This document shows positions 50,427 through 57,243 of a stretch of 64,000 bases of DNA, piece by piece. The translations under genes were made by a program, and so were the position numbers. Numbering within the stretch: the first letter of the stretch is position 1; the number at the start of each line of letters is the position of its first letter. Origin of the DNA: Janibacter endophyticus (lineage in GTDB: Bacteria > Actinomycetota > Actinomycetes > Actinomycetales > Dermatophilaceae); contig NZ_JAFEJG010000004.1 in assembly GCF_016888335.1 (NCBI RefSeq), positions 1,302,001 through 1,366,000 of the forward strand, in the 5' to 3' direction. The notes under the pieces are model-generated. The model searched no databases, was not told where the DNA came from, and saw only the letters and a list, made by a program, of their open reading frames with translations.

Positions 50427-50857
50427 TGGGCGGCGTCGGTGGCGGGCTCGACGAGCTCGACGAGGATGCCGCGGGCGTCCTTGGGGTGGATGAAGTTGAC
50501 CCTGCTGTTGCTCGTGCCGCGCTTCGGGGTGTCGTAGAGCAGGCGCAGTCCGCGCTCGCGGAGGGTGTCGCACACGGCGTCGATGTCGTCGACCCGGTAG
50601 GCGAGCTGCTGGATGCCCTGGCCGTTGCGGTCGAGGAACTTCGCGATCGTCGACTCGGGGGAGAGGGGCGCGAGCAGCTGGATGCACGAGCCGGAGGCAC
50701 CGACACGCATCATCGCCTCGCGGACGCCCTGCTCCTCGTTGACCTCCTCGTGCGCCAGCTCCATGCCGAGGGTGTCGCGGTAGAAGGCGATGGCGTCGTC
50801 GAGGTCGGGGACGGCGACGCCCACGTGGTCGATGTGGGTGAAGAGGTCAGCAGTCAT
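50423..50857 (-). CDS. mce: Methylmalonyl-CoA (ethylmalonyl-CoA) epimerase
   Basis: Interconverts the 2R and 2S forms of methylmalonyl-CoA, and in the ethylmalonyl-CoA pathway also of ethylmalonyl-CoA. 144 residues of the VOC superfamily. HIDHVGVAVPDLDDAIAFYRDTLGM has the metal His, EEQGVREAMMRVG and IQLLAPLSPES follow, QQLAYRVDDI has a second metal ligand region, and KDARGILVELVEP ends with the metal Glu. ATG start 7 nt after TAGCGT on the minus strand, leaderless. Matches Rv1322A. Neighbours ccr and a thiolase support an acetyl-CoA assimilation role. Confidence 0.93.
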   Translation of the reverse strand: MTADLFTHIDHVGVAVPDLDDAIAFYRDTLGMELAHEEVNEEQGVREAMMRVGASGSCIQLLAPLSPESTIAKFLDRNGQGIQQLAYRVDDIDAVCDTLRERGLRLLYDTPKRGTSNSRVNFIHPKDARGILVELVEPATDAAH

Positions 50858-51026
50858 GTCGTGCACGCTAGCCCGCGCGCCGTGGCCGCGGCGGTGAGTC
50901 GTGGCGAAGGCCACGGCCGCTGTGACCTCCGACCCAGGGGGTCCCCCCTTCGCCCCCGCGTCGTTAGAGTGCGAGGAGAGCCGGCCCGCAGCCGGCGCCA
51001 TCCCGAACCTCATGGAGGACCCAGGT

Positions 51027-52226
51027 ATGTCTGACCGTCCCGTCTCCGTCATCGTCGCGGGCGCCCGTACCCCGATGGGCCGCATGAGCGGCTCGCTCAA
51101 GGGCTTCTCCGGCTCCGACCTCGGTGGCTTCGCCATCAAGGGAGCCCTGGAGAAGGCCGGTGTCAAGGGTGAGGACGTCGACTACGTCATCATGGGCCAG
51201 GTGCTCACGGCCGGCGAGGGCCAGATCCCTGCCCGCCAGGCCGCGATCAAGGGCGGCATCCCGTTGAACGTCCCGGCCCTGACCGTCAACAAGGTCTGCC
51301 TCTCGGGCATCGACGCGATCGCGCTCGCCGACCAGCTCATCCGCGCCGGCGAGTTCGACATCGTGGTCGCCGGTGGCCAGGAGTCGATGACCAACGCCCC
51401 GCACCTGCTGCCGAAGAGCCGTGACGGCTTCAAGTACGGCGACGTCCAGCTCAGGGACTCGATGGCCTACGACGGTCTCCACGACGTCATCACCGACCAG
51501 GCGATGGGCTCGCTCACCGAGACCACCAACCAGGGCGGCGACAGCTTCAGCCGCGAGGAGCAGGACGAGTTCGCCGCCGGCAGCCACACCAAGGCCGCCC
51601 AGGCCTGGGCCGACGGCAAGTTCGACGACGAGGTCGTCGCGGTCGAGATCCCGCAGCGCAAGGGCGACCCGGTCGTCTTCAAGAACGACGAAGGGGTCCG
51701 GGCCGACACCACGGCCGAGTCCCTCGGCCGGCTGCGTCCCGCCTTCGACAAGAGCGGCACGATCACCGCTGGCTCGGCCTCGCAGATCTCCGACGGTGCC
51801 TGCGCGGTCGTCGTCATGAGCAAGGCCAAGGCCGAGGAGCTCGGGCTGGACTACCTCGCCGAGATCGGCGCTCACGGCGTCGTCGCCGGCCCGGACAGCA
51901 CGCTCCAGGCCCAGCCGGCCAACGCGATCCAGGCCGCCTGCGACAAGGAGGGGATCAGCCCCTCCGACCTCAAGGTCGTCGAGATCAACGAGGCCTTCGC
52001 CGCCGTCGGTCTCGCCTCGGCCAAGCAGCTCGGCCTCGACGCCGACATCGTCAACCCCAACGGCGGCGCGATCGCCATGGGTCACCCGCTCGGGATGTCC
52101 GGTGCGCGTGTCGTCCTCACCCTGGCACACGAGCTGAAGCGTCGCGGTGGCGGCGTCGGCGCGGCCGCCCTCTGCGGCGGCGGCGGCCAGGGTGACGCTC
52201 TCATCGTGCGCGTGCCCTCCGCCTGA
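51027..52226 (+). CDS. Acetyl-CoA C-acetyltransferase
   Basis: Thiolase joining two acetyl-CoA to acetoacetyl-CoA or the reverse. 399 residues: catalytic Cys in [14 protein letters not shown] (about residue 91), [32 protein letters not shown] with the catalytic His, and [15 protein letters not shown] with the second Cys. ATG with GGAGGACC upstream; TAGAGT at 50965-50970 is a likely -10 box. It is divergent from the epimerase and matches Rv1323 (fadA4). It would supply the first step of the pathway completed by the dehydrogenase at 47207 and ccr. Confidence 0.95.
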   Translation: MSDRPVSVIVAGARTPMGRMSGSLKGFSGSDLGGFAIKGALEKAGVKGEDVDYVIMGQVLTAGEGQIPARQAAIKGGIPLNVPALTVNKVCLSGIDAIALADQLIRAGEFDIVVAGGQESMTNAPHLLPKSRDGFKYGDVQLRDSMAYDGLHDVITDQAMGSLTETTNQGGDSFSREEQDEFAAGSHTKAAQAWADGKFDDEVVAVEIPQRKGDPVVFKNDEGVRADTTAESLGRLRPAFDKSGTITAGSASQISDGACAVVVMSKAKAEELGLDYLAEIGAHGVVAGPDSTLQAQPANAIQAACDKEGISPSDLKVVEINEAFAAVGLASAKQLGLDADIVNPNGGAIAMGHPLGMSGARVVLTLAHELKRRGGGVGAAALCGGGGQGDALIVRVPSA

Positions 52227-52239
52227 CGGACCTCCGGCG

Positions 52240-52282
52240 CACCCTTGCCCGGGTTGGTGTGAACCTCGCCCGGGTCGCTGTG
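52240..52282. repeat. Two diverged copies of the 21-bp repeat
   Basis: TTGCCCGGGTTGGTGTG (copy 1, ending 52261) and AACCTCGCCCGGGTCGCTGTG (shown by its first half, 52262-52282) keep the 21-bp period and the GCCCGGG core seen at 15896. They precede the thiolase terminator. Confidence 0.65.
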
Positions 52283-52286
52283 ACAA

Positions 52287-52316
52287 GGGCCCCTCACCCG
52301 ATCGGGTGAGGGGCCC
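52287..52316. terminator. Bidirectional terminator after the thiolase gene
   Basis: GGGCCCCTCACCC (52287-52299), loop GATC, GGGTGAGGGGCCC (52304-52316): a perfect 30-bp palindrome between the convergent thiolase and membrane-protein genes. Confidence 0.88.
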
Positions 52317-52337
52317 TGCGTCGTGGTCGCGGAGCCG

Positions 52338-52901
52338 TCAGTAGTCGGAGATCGTCAGCGCGTCGTAGGTGACGGCGTCGACCGCGTCGACGGTCTCCCT
52401 GCACCTCGCCGGACCGGTGCCCCCCGGCTCGATGGTCGGGGTGGTGCACAGCGAGTCGTCGATCTCGACGCCGTCGCGGCGGAAGTTGACGTAGAAGCTG
52501 AAGGACTGCGGGTGCTCACCGTCGTTGGTCACCGTGACGTCGACCGGCACGTACCCGCGCTCACCCTCGGCGATGCGCCAGCCCGCCGACACGAGGCCGC
52601 CGTCGACGCTCACCCCCTCGCCCTCGACGACCGGTGCTCCCTGCGCCTCCTCCGCCTGCTCGGAGACCGACGAGACCGCCGAGCGGACCTCGTCCTGGGC
52701 CACCCACCCGGCCCACCCGACGATGCCGAGCACCCCGCAGCAGCACAGGAAGATCATCACGGCGATGGTCACGAGCACCCAGAGGAGGGTGTTGTCCTTG
52801 CGCGGCGGGGCGCCGTAGGGCGCAGCCTGGCCGTAGGGCGCCGGCTGGCCGTAGGGGTCGGGCTGGCCCTGCGGGTGGGAGGGCTGCTGCTGGTCAGACA
52901 T
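52338..52901 (-). CDS. Single-pass membrane protein with extracytoplasmic domain
   Basis: A 187-residue protein of unknown function. The N-terminal about 35 residues are Pro/Gln/Gly/Tyr-rich (QPDPYGQPAPYGQAAPYG). One helix LLWVLVTIAVMIFLCCCGVLGIVGW is next, then about 125 outer residues with YVPVDVTVTNDGEHPQSFSFYVNF, an immunoglobulin-like strand pattern as in DUF4352-type domains. Two Cys in the outer domain (DSLCTTP, PARCRET) could form a disulfide. ATG start, divergent from the kinase gene. The PYGQ-rich N-terminus is a possible ligand for GYF-type domains such as the one at 42398; this is speculation. Confidence 0.7.
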   Translation of the reverse strand: MSDQQQPSHPQGQPDPYGQPAPYGQAAPYGAPPRKDNTLLWVLVTIAVMIFLCCCGVLGIVGWAGWVAQDEVRSAVSSVSEQAEEAQGAPVVEGEGVSVDGGLVSAGWRIAEGERGYVPVDVTVTNDGEHPQSFSFYVNFRRDGVEIDDSLCTTPTIEPGGTGPARCRETVDAVDAVTYDALTISDY

Positions 52902-52954
52902 GCGGGCTCCCCTGCTCGTGCTGGTCTGATGGGCAATGTACGGCCCCCGCGTCC

Positions 52955-52960
52955 TATCGT
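52955..52960 (+). promoter_or_regulatory. -10 box of leaderless kinase gene
   Basis: TATCGT, seven bases (GGCCGGG), then ATG. No Shine-Dalgarno. Confidence 0.6.
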
Positions 52961-52967
52961 GGCCGGG

Positions 52968-54386
52968 ATGACCAACGACGCGACGCGCAGCACCGAGACC
53001 GACCCCGGCCTCGTCGCCGACCGCTACCGGACCGTGCGGCCCATCGGCCAGGGTGGCATGGGGACGGTCTGGCTGGCGACCGACGAGCGGCTCGGGCGCT
53101 CGGTCGCGATCAAGCGGCTCGCGGCGGTCCCCGGCGCCGGTGCGGCGGACGCGCGGGCCCTGCGCGAGGCGCGACACGCAGCGGCGCTCAACCACCCCAA
53201 CGTCGTCTCGGTCTTCGACGTCGTCCAGCACGAGGGCTCGTCGTGGCTCGTCATGGAGCACGTCGACGGCCCCACCCTGGCCCAGGCCGTGCGCGACCGG
53301 GGACCCCTGCGGCCTCGGGGCGCCGCCGACCTCGGGGCGCAGCTCGCGGCGGCGCTGGCCGCAGCCCACGCCGCCGGGGTCGTCCACCGTGACATCAAGC
53401 CGGCCAACGTCCTCATCGGTGACCGCCGGGCCAAGCTCGCGGACTTCGGGACCGCGCGGGCGGGGACCGACGAGCAGCACACCGGGACGGGGCTGGTCAC
53501 CGGGACCCCGACCTACATGGCCCCCGAGGTCGCCGACGGTCACCCCCCGACCGAGGCGTCCGACCTGTGGGCGCTCGGGGCGACGCTCTACCTCGCCGTC
53601 GAGGGCCGGGACGCGTACTCGTCGCGGGGCAACGCCCTGGCGACGCTGCGGCACATCGCGACGACCGACCCCGAGCCGGCGCAGCAGGCAGGAGCGCTCG
53701 GCCCGATCATCGAGCGGCTCATGTCGCGGATCCCGGGAGAGCGCGGCACCGCGGCCCAGGTCCGCGACGAGCTCCGGCTCGTCGCCGAGGGGGAGGAGCT
53801 GCCGACGGCCCCTGTCACGACGACCCGACCGCCCCGCCCCGCCGGCCCACCCCCGCCCCGCGACGCGCCCCCTTCGTCCGAGGACGAGCGCCGCCCGGGC
53901 CGCCTCGTCCCGTGGCTCGTCGGAGCCGTCGTCCTCGTGCTCCTCGCCGGGCTGGCCGCCGCGCTCCTGCGGGACCGGGGTGCCGAGGCGACGAGCGGCG
54001 CGACCCCGCCCCCCGCCGCCGCGACCACCGCCACCTCCGAGCCGAGCAGCGAGAGCCCGTCCGAGCCCGAGGAGCCGGCCTTCCCCGCGGACGAGGTGAC
54101 GGCCTTCGTCGCCGAGCACTACAGCCGGCTGGCGAGCGACCCCGCGACGTCGTGGGACTCGCTGACCCCTGAGATGCAGCAGGTCGCGGGCGGCGAGCAG
54201 GCCTACACCGACCTCTGGTCGGCGTACTCGACGGTGGCCGCGGAGCAGATCGAGGTGGACGAGGAGAGCGGCCGGGTCACCTTCACCCTGAGCCGGACGA
54301 AGGGGTCCGAGCCGCCGACGACGAGCCGTCAGGCAATCACCGTGGTGCGGGCCGGAGACGGCCTGAGGATCGCCGCCACCGGTTGA
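52968..54386 (+). CDS. Transmembrane Ser/Thr protein kinase (PknB-like)
   Basis: A 472-residue receptor-type kinase. Kinase domain about 18-280: GQGGMGTVWLA loop, VAIKRL lysine, catalytic HRDIKPANVLI, DFGTA and TYMAPE. A Pro-rich juxtamembrane linker (RPPRPAGPPPPRD) follows, one helix (LVPWLVGAVVLVLLAGLAAALL, about 330-352), a Ser/Pro/Glu-rich outer linker, and an outer domain of about 95 residues resembling an NTF2/SnoaL-like fold (VTAFVAEHYSRLASDPATSWDSLTPEM). No PASTA repeats, so it is not the cell-division PknB. Leaderless ATG. The ligand is unknown. Confidence 0.92.
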   Translation: MTNDATRSTETDPGLVADRYRTVRPIGQGGMGTVWLATDERLGRSVAIKRLAAVPGAGAADARALREARHAAALNHPNVVSVFDVVQHEGSSWLVMEHVDGPTLAQAVRDRGPLRPRGAADLGAQLAAALAAAHAAGVVHRDIKPANVLIGDRRAKLADFGTARAGTDEQHTGTGLVTGTPTYMAPEVADGHPPTEASDLWALGATLYLAVEGRDAYSSRGNALATLRHIATTDPEPAQQAGALGPIIERLMSRIPGERGTAAQVRDELRLVAEGEELPTAPVTTTRPPRPAGPPPPRDAPPSSEDERRPGRLVPWLVGAVVLVLLAGLAAALLRDRGAEATSGATPPPAAATTATSEPSSESPSEPEEPAFPADEVTAFVAEHYSRLASDPATSWDSLTPEMQQVAGGEQAYTDLWSAYSTVAAEQIEVDEESGRVTFTLSRTKGSEPPTTSRQAITVVRAGDGLRIAATG

Positions 54387-54494
54387 CCGTCCGCAGGGCG
54401 AGCCTTTACGAATTTGTGACCTTCGCCGGTCTTTGCGACAGTGGATGGCCGGTCGTGGCACCCCGCGACCGTGACTCACCGACAGGAAGCACTC

Positions 54495-55190
54495 GTGCCT
54501 CAACTCTTCTCCCGCGTCCTCGCGGCGGTCCTCGCCGCGCTCGGCGCCGTCTGCGCGGTGACCGGCGTGTGGTTCATGAGCCAGCTCGGCACCGACGGCC
54601 GGGCCACCTTCTCGGCCGAGCCGGGCAGCCAGACCCTCGTCGTCCACCCCGACATCCTCAACCGGGTCGACTCCGACGTCGTCCTGGAGGCCCGCGCCCC
54701 CGGCGCCGTGTGGATGGGCCTGGCGCGTCCCTCCGACGCCGAGTCGGTGATGAAGGACGCGAAGGTGGTCCGGGCGACGACCGTGTCGGTCCCCTCGTGG
54801 GAGCTCGAGACGGTGGCGACCGGCAGCGGTGAGACCGCCGACCCGGCGAGCTACGACCTGTGGCAGGCGAAGCGCTCCGGCAACGGCAGCGCGAGCATCA
54901 CCGTCACGCAGGACGCCGCCCCGCAGACCCTCGTCGTCGCCGCCGAGGAGGGGCAGGAGATCGAGTCCGTGACGATGACGGTGCGCGACAGTGGGTGGTT
55001 CACCCGCGCGGTCGTGCTCACGATCATCGGGCTCGTGCTCCTCGCCGCCGCGGCCTACCTCGTCCTCCGGTCGCGCTCCTCCGTCACCGACGAGGGCGGG
55101 GCCGAGCCTGACGAGACGTCGACCGACGAGATCGCGGCCGACGAGACCGAGCCGGCCCAGACCGAGCCGACCGAGGGGAGCACCCGATGA
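54495..55190 (+). CDS. Two-helix envelope protein, unknown function
   Basis: A 231-residue protein: first helix VLAAVLAALGAVCAVTGVWFM at about 8-28, an outer domain of about 135 residues rich in beta strands (GSQTLVVHPDILNRV, GAVWMGLARPSD), second helix AVVLTIIGLVLLAAAAYLVL at about 172-192, and an acidic Thr/Glu/Asp tail inside. GTG start with AGGAAG upstream. Coupled by ATGA to a lipoprotein gene. The pair probably forms an envelope complex. No family was recognised with confidence. Confidence 0.75.
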   Translation: MPQLFSRVLAAVLAALGAVCAVTGVWFMSQLGTDGRATFSAEPGSQTLVVHPDILNRVDSDVVLEARAPGAVWMGLARPSDAESVMKDAKVVRATTVSVPSWELETVATGSGETADPASYDLWQAKRSGNGSASITVTQDAAPQTLVVAAEEGQEIESVTMTVRDSGWFTRAVVLTIIGLVLLAAAAYLVLRSRSSVTDEGGAEPDETSTDEIAADETEPAQTEPTEGSTR

Positions 55191-56161
55191 GCACCCGACG
55201 CACCCGACTCGTGGCCCTCGTGGCAGCCCTCCCGGTGGCCCTGGCCGGCTGTGCATCCGTGGCCGGCGTCCACGACGCACCCAGCGAGGTCCCTGATGGT
55301 CCCTCGATCAGCCAGACCGCGGGCGCCGAGGTGACCCAGCGCGTCCTCTCCGAGACCGCGGTCGCCCTCGACCTCACCGGCAAGCAGGCCGACGCCAGCC
55401 GCAAGGCGGTCCTCACCGGACCGGCGCTCGCCGCCGCCGAGGCGCGCGAGCGGGTCAGTCGGGGCGACGACGGGCCGGGCTCGCTGGCCCCCAAGGCCGA
55501 GGCCCGGGTCCTGGCCGTCAGCCGGGGGACCGGGTGGCCGCGCTCCATCCTGGCCACCTCTCGGCAGGGGGAGGAGCAGCTGCTCCACGTCCTCGTCGCG
55601 GAGGGGCCGACCTCGCCCTACCGGCTCTTCGCCACCGTGCCCATGGCCGCGGGCGCGAGCATCCCCGCCTTCGCCGACCCGCAGGACGGCGTCGCCGTCA
55701 AGCCCCCCAAGGCGGTCACCGAGAAGGACCTCAAGGTCGTGCAGACCTGGGCCCAGGCCGTCGCCCACCCGGCACCCAAGAAGCAGCCCGGCGGGATCGC
55801 CCTCGACGACACCTTCTCCTCCGCGCTGCGCGACAACGCCGCGGCCCAGCAGAAGTCGCTCGGCAAGCTCGCGACGTACAAGGTCGCGCACGCCGTCGGC
55901 AAGGACGGCATCGTCTTCTCGCTCGCCGACGGCGGGACCCTGACGATCGCCGGCCTGACCCGCAAGGACACCGTCACCGCGACCAACCGCGCCAAGGAGC
56001 TGCGGATGCCCTCCGAGATCGCCAAGGTCCTCGGCAAGGACAAGATCACCGAGGAGCTCACCGTCTCCCACCTGGAGACCGTCGCCATCGTCACGCCCGG
56101 CGACGGCAAGAGCAGCGTCGTCGCCGCGTCCGAGCAGCTCGCGGACGCGAAGGGCAGCTGA
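55187..56161 (+). CDS. Secreted lipoprotein, unknown function
   Basis: A 324-residue protein. The N-terminus RRTRLVALVAALPVALAGCAS is a lipoprotein signal with lipobox LAGC and the lipidated Cys at about residue 22. The mature part has alternating strands and helices without known catalytic motifs (VLAVSRGTGWPRSILATS, LLHVLVAEGPTSPYRLFATVPM, VFSLADGGTLTIAGL). It is translationally coupled to the two-helix protein upstream and follows a receptor kinase gene. A shared envelope role is likely but unproven. Confidence 0.8.
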   Translation: MSTRRTRLVALVAALPVALAGCASVAGVHDAPSEVPDGPSISQTAGAEVTQRVLSETAVALDLTGKQADASRKAVLTGPALAAAEARERVSRGDDGPGSLAPKAEARVLAVSRGTGWPRSILATSRQGEEQLLHVLVAEGPTSPYRLFATVPMAAGASIPAFADPQDGVAVKPPKAVTEKDLKVVQTWAQAVAHPAPKKQPGGIALDDTFSSALRDNAAAQQKSLGKLATYKVAHAVGKDGIVFSLADGGTLTIAGLTRKDTVTATNRAKELRMPSEIAKVLGKDKITEELTVSHLETVAIVTPGDGKSSVVAASEQLADAKGS

Positions 56162-56195
56162 GCACGAGCCGCCGCCCATCTGGGAGGATCGAGGC

Positions 56196-57161
56196 ATGAC
56201 CGAACCGTTCTCCTCGCTCCGTGGCGCCGTCGACCTCGGTGCCCTCGGCTCGTCCCGACCCGGCCCCTCGACGCCGGCCGCCCCGCCCGCCGCCGACGGG
56301 ACCGTCGGCCCCGGTGGGCCGGACGGCGACCCCGGCGGTGACCCCTTCGCCTCCCCGGTCGTCGTCGTCGGTGACGATGCGAGCTTCAACACCCTCGTCC
56401 AGCGCTCGGTGTCGGTGCCGGCCGTTGCCGTCCTGTGGACCTCGCAGGCGCCGGAGACCCAGGCCGTCCTCGAGGCTGTCGTCGCGGTCGCCGAGCGGCG
56501 CGAGGGCCGGCTGCAGGTGGTCGCCATCGACGTCGCGACCAACCCAGGGATCGCTCAGGCGATCCAGCCCCCGCAGCTGCCGGTCTCGCTCGGTCTGCTC
56601 AAGGGGCAGGCGATCCCGCTCTTCCAGGGGCTGCCCGCGCAGCCGGACCTCGAGCGCGTCCTCGACGAGCTGCTCTCCGTCGCCGTCCAGCAGGGTGTCA
56701 CCGGCCGCATCGAGCTGCCGGGCTCGCAGGGCGATCAGGCAGACGAGCTCTCGCCGCTGCACGAGGAGGCCTACGCCGCGATCGAGCGTGGCGACCTCGA
56801 TGCCGCCGCGTCCGCCTACGAGCGGGCGCTCGCCGAGAACCCCGCGGACGAGGACGCCCGGCTCGGGCTCGCCCAGGTCTCGCTCATGGCACGCACCCAG
56901 GGCGTCGACCTCCAGGAGGCGCGCGCTGCCGCGGCCGCGAACCCGACCGACGTCGATGCCGCGATCATGGTCGCCGACCTCGACGTCCTCGGCGGGCATG
57001 TCGAGGACGCCTTCACCCGGCTCATCGACGTGGTCCGCGCGACGGCAGGGGAGGAGCGTGACCGGGTCAAGGCGCACCTGCTCGACCTCTTCGCCGTCGT
57101 CGGCAACCAGGACGAGCGCGTCCGGCGCGGTCGTACCTCGCTCATGAGCGCCCTCTTCTGA
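56196..57161 (+). CDS. YbbN-like thioredoxin-fold/TPR protein without CxxC
   Basis: A 321-residue protein. A Pro/Gly-rich N-terminus is followed by a thioredoxin fold (about 55-165: SPVVVVGDDASFNTLVQRSVSVPAVAVLWTSQAPETQ). The usual W-C-x-x-C is W-T-S-Q-A, so it is not a redox enzyme. Then come TPR-like helices (HEEAYAAIERGDLDAAASAYERALAENPADEDARLGLAQV) and the C-terminal YbbN/CnoX-type domain. It probably acts as a co-chaperone. Matches Rv1324 in position. GGGAGG lies upstream of the ATG. Ends at a perfect palindrome terminator. Confidence 0.88.
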   Translation: MTEPFSSLRGAVDLGALGSSRPGPSTPAAPPAADGTVGPGGPDGDPGGDPFASPVVVVGDDASFNTLVQRSVSVPAVAVLWTSQAPETQAVLEAVVAVAERREGRLQVVAIDVATNPGIAQAIQPPQLPVSLGLLKGQAIPLFQGLPAQPDLERVLDELLSVAVQQGVTGRIELPGSQGDQADELSPLHEEAYAAIERGDLDAAASAYERALAENPADEDARLGLAQVSLMARTQGVDLQEARAAAAANPTDVDAAIMVADLDVLGGHVEDAFTRLIDVVRATAGEERDRVKAHLLDLFAVVGNQDERVRRGRTSLMSALF

Positions 57162-57186
57162 GCGGTACCCCCCACGGATCGACGAA

Positions 57187-57212
57187 GGCTCGTCACCTCG
57201 AGGTGACGAGCC
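57187..57212. terminator. Bidirectional terminator, perfect 26-bp palindrome
   Basis: GGCTCGTCACCTC and GAGGTGACGAGCC are adjacent perfect inverted arms (57187-57212), between convergent ybbN-like and glgB genes. A CGAAGGGGG octamer lies 14 bp further on. Confidence 0.8.
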
Positions 57213-57243
57213 CTCGTCGACCCGGGCGAAGGGGGATCGCCGG

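Noticed and set aside
52338-55280. 980-residue minus-strand frame through the kinase and two-helix genes
   Set aside because: Only the last 187 residues (from the ATG at 52901) look like protein; the rest is antisense to the kinase and envelope genes.
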